DNA of 64,000 bases from Harmothoe impar (lineage: Eukaryota; Annelida; Polychaeta; Phyllodocida; Polynoidae), in assembly GCA_947462335.1 (NCBI GenBank), contig OX381704.1, positions 23,762,442 through 23,826,441 of the forward strand. The letters run 5' to 3'. The number at the start of each line of letters is the position of its first letter. The first letter of the stretch is position 1. Both the position numbers and the translations under genes were made by a program. Of this stretch, positions 43,696 through 56,300 are shown piece after piece. The notes under the pieces are model-generated. The model did not search any database and was not told the DNA's origin. It worked only from the letters and a program-made list of their open reading frames with translations.

Positions 43696-46600
43696 CCTAG
43701 GTCGATTGTACCACCTCCCTCAGTATCCGGGCTGTAGCTGAAGGGTCCCAAGAGTTACAGAATCAGTCAACAGAGCCGCTAGAAGGGTCCACGGAGCCGC
43801 TGGAAGGGTTCACAGTGCTGCTGAATGGGTCCACAGAGGTGATGGGAGCCACTGGAAGGGTCCCTAATCAACCAACTTTTATTACAATAGCTACCCCCCC
43901 ACCGTAAGAAGCTCAAGGGCTCTTGGGGGCCATCCACATGTAGCTAGCTGTTATGTACATACCCCCTAGCTACTAAACAGGTCCACAGAGCAGCTGGAGG
44001 GGTCTGCAGAGTCACTAAAGCGGTCCCAGAGCAACTGGAAGGTCCCGCAAAGCCCCTTAGAGGGTCCCCAGAACTGCTTGCAGGGTCCCAAGAGCTGCTA
44101 AAGGGGTCCCAAGAGCTACTTGAAGAGTCCAAAGAGCTTGTTTCTTTATCAACCTTAAACCATAGAAAAGCCTGGATCAAAGTTGTTTAGTTGTTACCAT
44201 GCTTGTTGGTAATGAACTTCAGGACCATGGAAATATGTTTTGTTAGGGAGATAAACAATAATAACAATTGTTGCTAGGCAACTAGCTGTGTTAGCAGCAA
44301 ACCAATTGAACCATTGAATTCCTTGGGTGCAGTTTAAAGGGGTAGGTATGATTATTATCAACCTTAGCACCATGGACCATGTGTTGCTAGGCAGATAAAC
44401 AATTAGAATAGCTGTTGCTAAGCAACCAGCTACCTCAGAAACAAAGCAATAGAACCATTGGATTCCTTGGGTTCAATTTAGGGGGGGTAGGTATGGTTGT
44501 AATCAACCTCAGGACCATGTAAAACGGTGTTGCTAGGCAGATAAACAATTAGAACAGTTGTTGCTAAGCAACCAGCTGTCTTAGAAACAAACCAATAGAA
44601 CCATTGGATTCCTTGGGTCCAAATTAGGGGGGTAGACAGTGTTAAAAAAGTATTCTAAGCCATATCTAGGTCATTGGAGATCGAATTCTGATATTTTGGC
44701 GGCCATCTTGGATTTTGGCGGCCATCTTGGATTCCTCGCAACCTTTTCTTTAACGTTCACCATATTTGAAAAGCCCATGATCAGAGCTTTCCAGTGGTAT
44801 ATAGTGACCTTTAGTCTTTTTTGGTGATGGGTGTCGCCAGAAATAATGCTCCTAGCTCTCCAATGCTGCAGCACTATTAGTAGAGAGAGTCATTGAAGAA
44901 TAGTTTATTAGGCTTAGGAATAGCGGGTCACATTGCCATTTCTATCCCCTTTCACTTTTTATAATTGTGTTACCTGGAGGAATTCAAAGCCAACTGGAAG
45001 AAATTCCTAGCCTCTCTAAGAAAGTAAAATCCGTAGCTTTCTTTTATTACCTTAAACCTGTTATATATTTACAAACATGCTTTTTCCTGTTCTATACTAT
45101 GCTATACCGAGGATGCCATACCCTAGTTCCGGGCCTACCCCCTAGATGGCGCATGTGTGGAGCTGTACCTGTCGGGGGCTAACTCTGTAATAGGCTCTTT
45201 GTTCTGTAATAATTTGGCTGACTTTCACACTCTTCCCAGACCCCCTTAGCAATCCTTAACTTATAACACACAATGGCTAAAGTAAAATGAAGATCTGGAC
45301 AGTTTTAAACTTATATCAAAGTGCAGAGGTGTGAGCAGTCAGAGGTGTGACTGCTCCCTATTTTCGCTCACAGTGAAGCCACTGTGCCACCTAAATTCTG
45401 TTATTATTCTGCTATTTTATATGTCCATTACTATCCCCATTGTAATGCCATTGGTATGTAATTAAACCATAGTTCAAACCATCTAATTCAAAATGAGTTA
45501 TAACCATCATTTTGGTTAGGAAAATTGTGTGAGCATTGAGCTGTTGAGAGTGGCTTCTTTCACCTCCACACCACAGGAGGCTGCCACACCAGCCTAGCCT
45601 CCTCACCTGTGTTATGTAATGGTTGGCGGAGGTGTCATGGCGGCCCCCAGCCTGTATATCCTCTCTGCCCTATATCATTTATAACACTGTTTCATCCCTG
45701 TTATACTTATATTAGCTTTGTCACATGTGTCTGGTACATGCCAACTGCCTGTAATTAAAGTGCAATAGATATTATACGGCCTTCAGGAGCCAGGAGAATA
45801 TAGGCACTGCAAACTCTAAAAGGAGCCTAACCTGTTTATCTCCTGATTAAAAATTACTTAAGAATAAATAAATTGGTTGTTACCTTATGCCGTCTTTCTA
45901 CATTAAATCGGTACAAGGCATAAGAAGGATATGACTCCCTTAGTGCACATAAGTTGATATATGAAGTAACATATGATGTTTGTGGCTTTAACTTCCTCAT
46001 GTTTCTTCAAATTGAGTGTCTATGCGTATGCTTATATGCAAGAATTTTAAACTACATTGTAACTGTAATGATTTTATGAACCTTAATTCTGACCTTAAAT
46101 GTTGATTCTACATTGATTTATATGTGTATAATTATAATTATCAATGTTACAAATTACACGAATCTAGGGATCTAAGCATACAAACTGATATCATGTTAAG
46201 CATAGTGCTATCACCTAGTGGTATAAAACATAACTAACTGTGTCACTCCATCATGCATTCAGCAAGTCCCTCGGGCAGATCAGGCCACATGTGACACCCT
46301 CAACTGACATTAGATGCATGAATTCATTGGAAAGGGAGTCTGGGACCTGGACTCTGATTCACCTCTGAATAGATATTCTAGATGGCACTACTGTCAATCT
46401 GTTGTAGTGGAACTTATTGTGTTTCCTATCTTTTTTCCTATCTTTTTGATCTCAAACCCTTTAATGCAGCCATCTCCCACCTGTCATTGCTAATCGACTG
46501 GCGTTTTGTCAACAACTTGAGTGATGTGCGTGCTCATAAGTCCCTAATCTGCAATCAGGTAGGTTCACCCAAAAACGGACACACACCTTGAGTCGGACAC

Positions 46601-47343
46601 TTTTCCCACCCAAAGTTGTCATTTAAAGGGAATTTCTACCTGTTAGACGATCTAGATATTCTATTGATATCTGCAAATAATGCATAGGAATGGTTCAATA
46701 TCAAACTAGATAATACCTATTATCGTTAATGCCAGGATGTCCATTCTAGTGGAATGTGTACTTTATAATATTAATGTTGCTCACATTGCTATTTTAGATA
46801 CCTCCTGCCACAGAACTACACAGAACTAGTCCATTATGATCTTATGCCTCTCCCGTAGAGGTATTTAATGTGTATGAGACCAAAATAAAATTGATAGAAC
46901 TAAAACCCATATATCATTGTGGACATTCCTGCCATGGTAAAATGATAAATTTCTCCCATTTTCTTTATCAAAACAGGAAAAAACAGAAATTGTCTGAATC
47001 CAGATGAACTTATTGTGCAAGTGCAATTGTTACTATTCCATAAAGATGAGGTGCTCCTCTTTCTAAATGTATCAGTAGGAAACCAATGTTTCACGCTGAA
47101 AGACAATCATCTGAAAATCAGAGAGGCTCACATTTACACTGGAAATGAATGTCCGAAAGAGGTGAATCTACCCTAGTGCACTCCCCCTCCAGGTGAGAGG
47201 AGCTGCTGTGGAAAGTCACAATTAGCACACCTGTGTGGGCTTAGGAGGCGCCACTAGTGGCATTCTAGGCACTGGAGGACTTACTATTGCTGCTCAGGTA
47301 GGCAGCAAGGCAGTTGGTTCAACAGGACAGGACTGGAGATACC

Positions 47344-50300
47344 ATGTCAACGACATCTTTCGTCATATTATTCATCGTAGCAACTGCTGCTGTTTGGGGT
47401 CGTGGAGGTTGGTAATGTACTTTTCATTATACATTTCTTTAATTGATAGAAGTATTCATTGTCTGCTGTCATTGGGTGATCTGCTTTACACAACGACTGA
47501 GGGTAATAGGTACCTTGGCTTTAGCAAACCCAATATAGCTCATTAAATGCAGATGTAGATGATTTTACGTGCATTGGTGGCAATGGTAAAGACCTACATT
47601 ACGTTTGCGTTCTATAAGCTTTGACGTGGTTGCTAAACGTCTCTAATGAGGAAACTGTTGTTTTACGACTGGAACATTTTGAAAACATGAGATGGGACTA
47701 TGGCATTCAACTCAGCCATTCACAACAGCTGCTGCATATAGTTGTTAACATATCTACATAATGAATATGCTTTTAACAATATTGAACCGGCTCGATACAA
47801 AAATCTATAGATACCTCATATATTATGAGAAAACTTCATATATTCAGGTTTATTGAACTTGAGGCTCTATTTTGTGTCATAGGGACTTATTATTTTCATT
47901 GAAAGAGTAATTGCTTCCTCCAGATTTATGGGAAAGAGAAAACACAGGAGACAGGCATGTCCGGCTCACGGTGAAATTCTGACACATTTATGAAAGGTCT
48001 TCAAATAGTTTCCCTGGATATTAATTAGTTTTTCTTTCATATAATCTACTTCAGAATAGATATACCCTTCTGTTCAGATTTAATGTACCGTCTAGGTCTA
48101 CCCCTATTACCTTAATTCGAATTTAAGTAATCCAGGATGGCTGAAGGTGAATTAAGTCTAATTCTAGTTCATTATATTGTTGTAAGTTGTAGTGAAAACA
48201 AAGCTATTTGAACTGTGTTCTTTGGACAATATGTTCTATGAGTTGCAGAGGTAATATACCTAACCATAGATCTGGTGTACATATCCTAGTTTTTGAATAA
48301 TACCTGTTCCAATATATCAAGGGTATCACTGGAATTCACTTAAGGGTATTACCACAATTCTGTTGTTGTGTTTTGTCAAGTATCACTGTAACTTGATACC
48401 CTATGTTAATTGCAAGCTGCATTATTGTAATACATGTGAAGACTTCTCAAGCCTGCCACATACAAACCATACCATTTGGCATCTAAAATGCTAAACATAT
48501 GACAATTGAATAATGTATATCTCCTATAAGCATATTGGTGTGATTAGAACTCATAATATTGCTTCTAAGTAGGCTAGATCAACCCACTTCTATTTGTTGT
48601 CAATACATGTATCCTAAGTGGCCACCTCTCAATTACTGTAATTCGAATCTAGGTAATAGGAGTAAACACAGTGCCTATAGGTGTTTTAACTAGGATAGTT
48701 CTTGCTAGATAGTAGGTCGATTCACCATATGAGGGACCATTCTTTAACAACACGGGGGGGGGGGTGGTGGATTTTTGCTGGGAGCATGCTAGCCTTTTGA
48801 AACATATTAACGCGCTGGCTTTTTTTAAACTGAAAACTGGTGAAACCACGTGAAACCACAACCCCTGAAACACACTTTTTGAGCACAAAATAACAAGATA
48901 TATGATCATCCTGGCAGTCCTTAATCTACTCTCGCCTCCATCGAAAATAGTGGAGCAGTCATTTCTAAACAGCCATGTGCCAGATATGCAGTGGCTAGAT
49001 CACATGTATATGTGAGCAACTCAATAACAGGATTGTCTGAAGAGCAATCGAAATTAAAGCTGCCATCTTACCTCAGATATATGCATAGTTCACTTTTTGC
49101 ATATTCATGAAGAGTCTCCTTAGTGCAGCGTACTGGTAGGATCTCAATCGATTTTGTGACTTTAAACTGTGCTTAAATCAGAGAAATAGACCAGGAAGGA
49201 TAAATGCTTCCGATATTTTATCCAGCTCTTAATAACATCAATAAGTTAGCGACCCCTCCCCCCTAAAAGAAAAGAAAAAAAAGAGACAAAGGTCTAACCC
49301 CCTTCTGAGAGAGTGGGAATATTATGCCCGCCCCAACAGCGCCCCAACAATCCCAGGTGCTGCTAATCAATGCAACCAAGGCTGAATCATACTCTTTCTA
49401 TACAGTTATGGACAAGCATGACATATAATCATCATCAGATTTGAGCCATGCAGATTACACAAGACACACTCATCTGATCCAGGGACACATTGGCCTTGAG
49501 GCCCACAATTCCTATCTGCATCAAGCATGTGCCCCTACGTCAGGCAATTTGAAAGTGACAGGAATGGGGTCTATGGCATATTACTAGAGAACCTAATTTT
49601 GCACATTCTAGTGGGACCTTTCTATATTTCCAAACTTTTAGAAAATCTGTTCATTATTACTCTGCAACTTAGTACCCTATTTTGGTTTCATTGTACTAAT
49701 GAAAATAGATCCTGCTTTATATAAAAGCTCTACATATTGTAAAGTAGGGGCCATTTAATGTCAAGTTTTGGAACTTTCACATCTGTTTTCCCTGTCCAAA
49801 CCCACCTTAGACTTGATCAGGTAACCCAGTTTGAAAGTGATCTGCACCCACATCGGGTAGCCCGCATGGGGCCACACCAAAAGCCAATGACTAAAATCAA
49901 TGGGCTCAAGACTGGTTCTGATCGTTTTTCTCAATTTGGGCAACCTGCTCAGGAAACCCAGCCACTAGTCCAGTTAAAACCCAGGTACTAAAATCTGCCT
50001 AAGCAAAAACCGTTTTGGCCCTTTGTGGGCTTGCTACTAGGGATATTAAGAATCTCATTCCAAAAAGGCAGATTGTAACAGGGAAAGATGTTACTATGCA
50101 AATGAAGAAAACGTAGGTTTGAGTGTGCCAACTTGTATAGCAACTATAAGAATAGAGGCAGATCTGCAGGCTTAAGATCTAGCAATACATATCTAAATCT
50201 GCTAACGTTACTTCCAACACTTTTCATTTAGGCCCGTTTCTTGTATGATGCACAGAATGTACACTGTATAATGATCGAATATGGAAGTTTGTCCATGAGT

Positions 50301-53300
50301 GGACATTCTCAAGCAGGAGCGTGGACATGATAATTTGTCCAATCTTAATTCACATTAATAATCTTAATAATACTATAGCCTTAATTTTAAGATTATAACA
50401 TTGTTCTTAATATTATATGTCTTCTCCTTCAAACACCTTCAGTGGCACCACTGTACTGTACCTGCAGTTTCGAAAAAGAAAGAAAGAAAGGGGGGTGGTG
50501 GCAGAGCCTATGATATACACAATAACAATACCAGACATGAAGGTATTGCACATCTTTACTAGGCAGTAGGCACTTGTCCTACACACTTGTACTTCTCCTA
50601 CACACCGTTTGCTAGAATGGCACCTTTAAACACCACTTTTCTAGGTTTGGGCAATCCCTGTGAACCAGCAAAAAGGAACCGGAACTGGAACCAAATGGTT
50701 TGGTTGGACAACTTTCACCATGCTTTCTGGTTGCTGTTCCCTTAAAAAACAAAAAAAATCTAACCTTTACATAATCTCAAGACTCTGATTGATATTGTGA
50801 AACTTTATTTTGGTTGATGTAGATAAGGCTGAAAGGGAGCTGTACCACCAGTTACTGGACAACTATGTACCTGTGCGACCTGTCAAGGTATGGACAGACA
50901 CTGTCAACGTTCGGGTGCAGTTTTATTTTCTGCATTTACAAGACCTGGTAAGTATACATAACTAAGTTTGACCCTTTACACTGAAAACCTTAGGGTCGTC
51001 ATATTGACAATACCAAAATTGACAACTTTAGGTCGTCAAGGTGACGACCTTAGGTCCTCATTGTGACGACCTAAGGTACTCATATCTGATCCACATAGAT
51101 CAAAGTTGTCATAATGACAACCTTAGGTAGTCACATGGATTGGGTAGTCAGAATGACCTTAAGGTTGTTGATTTAGGTATTGTCATTTTGAAGACCTAAC
51201 GTCATCAGTAATGACAACTCTCAACACCATTGGATAGTCATTGAGACTTGGGGCATATTTGGGTGTTGCACATGGGAAATGCCCCGGCACATGCTGCAAT
51301 CCAGTGTTAATTGAATGAAGAAAATTTCCTATCATGAGACAGATGACAGGTAGCAGAGTGGTCTCTATACCTTTTATAATAGGACCATCATTCTCACCCA
51401 TTTGCAACTCATTTATAACAAGTAAAGCTACTTAGTTCAATCAAGAGTACACCAAATAATTATGTGAAAGCAATGCCTCTCATTAGGAGGTGAACTAATT
51501 AGAGACTATATTTAAACACCCTTCTCCAGAGCACTTTCCATTAGTCATAATGATGACCTAGGTCATCATAATGACTATAGGCTCCTTTGTCTCGGTGTTC
51601 AGTACAAGTCTGGCATGCAAAAGCTAACACACACAAGCAATTCGAGGCCCCTTGCTATTCGTAGTTTATATAAATGATGTGGAAACAAACTGTAAAACAT
51701 ATATAATGCTGAACTATGCAACTAGATATCAAAAGGTTCGTTGATTGGTGTAAAAATTTTTTTTGACAATTTATGTTAAACAAATTAAGTACATTGTATT
51801 CTGGGAGCAAAATCTGTTCAATGTTTCTGTCCTAAAATGTTAATCTTATACGATTTCCAACATACAAATATTTTTACTATCTCTCTAGACTCTATTTTTA
51901 AAGTATAAATGCCTTATGAACAACCAGTCAAGAACTGTTGCAAATAGGACCTACGAGTTTACAAAGGTATCTTTGTACCTTTCCAAAGAATTTCTTTTTA
52001 AAATGTATAAAGTTTACATAATGCCTATTTTGGACATATTGTTCATGAAATCTAATGTGCCTGAAAATTACATGGCTCGCAAAATAGGGCTTTAAAGGTT
52101 TGTCAAAAAGCAGTTATAAAGGACACCTACTTGTAATGTTCATAATGAAGCGGGTATTAATGTGCGCCCGACACCACCACACATCCCCCTTACCACTTTT
52201 TTTGTTTAAGGGGTCCTAACTTCATTATAAACTAACTGTAAATTCATTTCTAATACAGTATATAAACTTTACATTACACTTACTATAGCCTGCTACCTGT
52301 TTGGGTGAATTGTGCTTAACCCAATCAAAACAGGCTTAATCATGTAGCAGCTGGTCTTGGCATATACGTGAGTTAATTAGGGAGGTGACTAGATATAGTC
52401 GGAATAGGGATGGAAATGATTCTACAATAGACCTAGTCCTGACAAACTCATAAAGCCATGTCTGTAGTAAACCCCATTGGTGGTTTACGTGACAATGGGC
52501 TTATTGGTGTCACATATACCTACTCCCAACTCCCAAGGGTCCCGTAAGCTTCATAGGTAGAAGCTGTATGTATTTCAATGAGCAGGATTTTATTAGATAT
52601 TTAAAAGATCTTGACTGAAATAATTTCTGGACCTGCAATAACAAATGATGCAGGGGAACTTTCTGTTGCCTCTGTAAATCACATCTTAGATATAGGTTAG
52701 AAACTTCAATTTCATTCAAACAAAGAAACCCTGGCTTGATACAGATTTCATGGCCTTGATAAAGGACAAAAATTACGCAATAAAAAGGTTTAAAAGAACT
52801 GAATCACAGGACGATAACAATATTAAAAATCTTCTCAAAAATGTATCAAAGTAACAAAATAACTTGCAGAAGAAGCAGATTATAATGTTGATAATCCAAA
52901 AGAATATGGGGAAGCCTTACACAATATTGTTAACTCAAAACCCGCCTCTATAGTATTTAATCTAATTCATCATAAGAGCAAACTTCCTATCAACCCTGAA
53001 GACACATAAAATTATATAGATAATTATTTTGTTAACATTGGATCTAATCTGGCTAGGAACTTGAATGAACCCTAGAGTTTCCACCCTCCTGTATATGAGC
53101 CTTCTTTTGTCTTTCATGAGATCGGTGAGATCATCGTATTAAAGTCAAAGATCATGGTGGAAGTTGGGTATGGGTGTATACTAATTTAATAAAAAAAAAC
53201 ACGTTTAAAAGGTTCCCAAAAGGCACGCATAATGATGGTTTAGTTGGCTTACAATTGTTTTTCATTTTTATTCCTAGAGTACAGCTCACCAAATGATGTC

Positions 53301-56300
53301 AGTGATTGGATCAATGACTCTGGTATGAACATTATCAATATATCCATCTATCTGTGTACCCAACTATGCTATCTGTCTGTCTATCTAATTTACCAGTCAA
53401 TCGGAAATACTTGAAAAAAATATAACAAAAAAACTATCAACAAGTAAAATGCAAGTAGGTACTGTAACACATTTTCCAGTGCATAGTGCACTCCTCTCAT
53501 TCCCAAATCGACAAACCTACTAAGTTAACCATAATTAACCATCTCTTAATACCCCTCCATGAAAACATATGACAAGACTGGAGTAGACAAAGTTTGGTTA
53601 GACAAGTGATAGCGTCTGGTGTGAGTAGATAAAACTCCCTCCAGTAAAGCAGAAAATAATTTTAGATCAATATCAGTCTGTGTGGAACTATGAAGTATGA
53701 GTTGAGTCGAGTGTTAAACGCTTTTGTCACTTTGCCTTATATAATACAAGGTTTCGTTAAGTATAGCAATATTTAGAAAAATATAAGCAGGCTGGATTAA
53801 AGCTCTTTCAAGCCTTTTATGGCTGCAACCTTAGAGTCACTATATTTTCATATAAAACGTGTCTTGTAATTGCTCTCTAGTTCTGGACTGATGAGTTCCT
53901 GGCATGGGATCCAGCCGATTTCAACAACATCACACACACCTATGTCCCTATTACATCCATCTGGAAGCCATCATTTAGGATTATTAACAAGTACAGTAAA
54001 GCATTTTCTCATATATGTCAGAAAATCGCAAATCAATACTGATAAAACAATGCCTGTCAATCTGGTGGAGGAGACACTGGTTGCTAGTAACACAGGTGGC
54101 CAGGTCACACCTGCAGGTGTAGTAGGTGGCACTGGTGTAGGTCCAGTGGACCATGACCCAGTGAATCTTAATACTAGCATACAGCCAGTAGTATACATAA
54201 AAAAAGGCTAGTCTTTCTTTTAATATTGTCATCTATTAGTACTTTTACCAACGAGCCTAAATAGTGTATGGCTGTATGCATGTACAATTCTTGCTTCTAC
54301 TACACAGAACCTATTTTTATGGTAGTAATACAATGTGATGTATATACTTATACTGCAACACCACATAGTTACTATGTCATCCATTAATATATTTCTTTTT
54401 TCATGAGTCCCAGTGCTGATGGACAGGAAAGGGAGGAAGAAGACCCGCGTCTCCAAGTTAAGGTCAACTCAGATGGTTTAGTCAAGTGGGAATTTGTCAA
54501 GAAGTTCAAGACTTACTGTGACGTTATTGTGGTTCAATTTCCGTTTGACACCCAGACATGCTTCATCAGCCTCACCAACTGGCTCTCTAGCAGTCAAGAA
54601 ACCACCTTTGTCTCATATATGGAGAATGTGCGCTTACGGGTCAGTTCTATGATCAAAAACACAGAGTGGGCTTTGGTTAGTACCGACGTGATCAATGACC
54701 AGTATAGAGCTCAGGAAACCAATGTTTCAAATGTGAAGTTTGTGCTAGTTGCAAAGAGGCAGTCTGCTTATTACATTATCACCATCATCCTGCCCATGAT
54801 CATCCTTTCCTTGGCTGACCTGATGGTATTTGCGCTACCCCCGGACTCTGGTGAAAAGGTATCGATGACTATGGCCTGCTTGATGTCATTTTTCTTTACG
54901 GAGCTCACCATTGTGAAACACCTCCCCAGCAGCTGGTATGACATGCCAATCATCAGTAAGTGGTACAAATTTAATTAGTATTTGAGCATATGTATCTACT
55001 GTATTTCCCTGTTCATAAGCAGGGCCCGGAATATAAGACTGCCATGTTTATTACCGTGAAGAAGAGGTTACTAGGTCTTATAGGCTGGGCCCTGAATACA
55101 AGCCTGGGCAAGGAGACACATTAAAAACGGGGATATACTGTGAGAGTACTTAATTTCACGGGTGTATTTTTTTGCGGAAGAGTGAAAATTGGCAAATTCG
55201 CGGGTACTTATTCCATACTTAAGCATATAACAGTTTTGTGGATTTTTCATTTCCACAAATTTCACGAAAATATATACCCAACGAAATAGAGTAGTTCACA
55301 GTAAGGTACATCAACCTGAGACTGTTTATTAATAAGATATGGATGTTATCATCATTACCTAATTACTAATCTCTCAGAATTATATTTCTTTGGACATCAT
55401 ATTGATTAACACAATGGACACAAAGCTATATGTTTCAGAACCTGCCAATAACAGGTATAGACAGTGAAGGGGCATGGTATGGTTATGTGCTATTATATTG
55501 TGGGTCCTGCTGGGTGTTGTGTACTCTTGTTCCCAAATCCTTCCGAAGGAAGGCTCTGGGGACAGCCAAATGACCTTGAACTTTGGATTTTGCTGGGTCT
55601 GGGCAACCCCTGCTGGTAGGCTGGAACCAGTGAACAGGAACAGGAAATGGAACCAGAATGTATGATGGTAGTCTTAGGTAGATTTACCATCAGCCTTTCT
55701 GGTTCCATTTCCTGTTCCTGTTTGCTGGTTCCAAGCTACCAGCAGGGGTTGCCCAGACCCAGCAAAATCCCAACATTTGGCAGTTACCAGAGCCTTCCTT
55801 CGGAAGGATTTGGGAACGAGAGTAGGTGTTGTGTTGAGAACCGTGTCCGAAATCCTTAGGGCTAACAACAGGTGGAATCATCTGTCTCGGCTCTGGGGTA
55901 TGGCCAGAGGTCGTTATAGGCTTCCAGTTTACGTTTGGTCGCCTATATTTATAAGCTGACGCCCAGGAGGACTCACCAGTTAGCTGGTAGTAGCTAGGGC
56001 AAGCAGTGACCGGGATCCCGGGCCTGTATGTGTCCCAATGCTAAACACCCTCAATGAAATGATGATTTTCTCTGCCAGATATGATGGTATCATAAAGACT
56101 GCCATAATCATGAAGAAGGGAAAGGCTATGCCTTTATATTCAGTTTTATTTCTAGATTTTCCATTATCTAATAATGAGATATTAATTGGTAAAGTAAATA
56201 CAATGGCAGTGTTGATAAGTATATTGGAACGGTTTTTGTGTGGCAGGCATTGATGCTACCTGCCAGGAAAGCGGGGTCAATCACATGAAATTTCATTTGT

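Larger units (their letters stand above)
40871..44891. mobile_element. 4.0-kb foldback element with minisatellite core
   Basis: The left arm (40871-about 41725) and right arm (about 43975-44891) are imperfect inverse copies, starting GACTCTCT with GTGCTGCAGCATTG. Each arm contains about three tandem copies of a roughly 140-bp block (CCCAAGGAATCCAATGGTTC, AGACAGCTGGTTGC, GATTACAACCATACC). It also contains a doubled CCAAGATGGCCGCCAAAAT. The core is a 21-bp minisatellite, a copy of repeat R and a second 30-bp minisatellite. Arms made of tandem units around a core are the hallmark of foldback (FB/Galileo-like) elements. No transposase is seen. Confidence 0.8.
36203..47343. other. Gene-free region between FAAH-like 2 and the ion channel gene
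   Basis: 11 kb with no recognised gene on either strand. Listed repeats cover most of 36.2-36.6, 37.7-38.6 and 39.3-44.9 kb. In 44900-47340 I see no element I can name, only AT-rich sequence. The last part should hold the 5' UTR and promoter of the channel gene. Confidence 0.6.

Noticed and set aside
36203..47343. Hidden gene in the long gap
   Set aside because: Frames there are short, lack conserved motifs and do not join through splice sites; most of the sequence is repeat.
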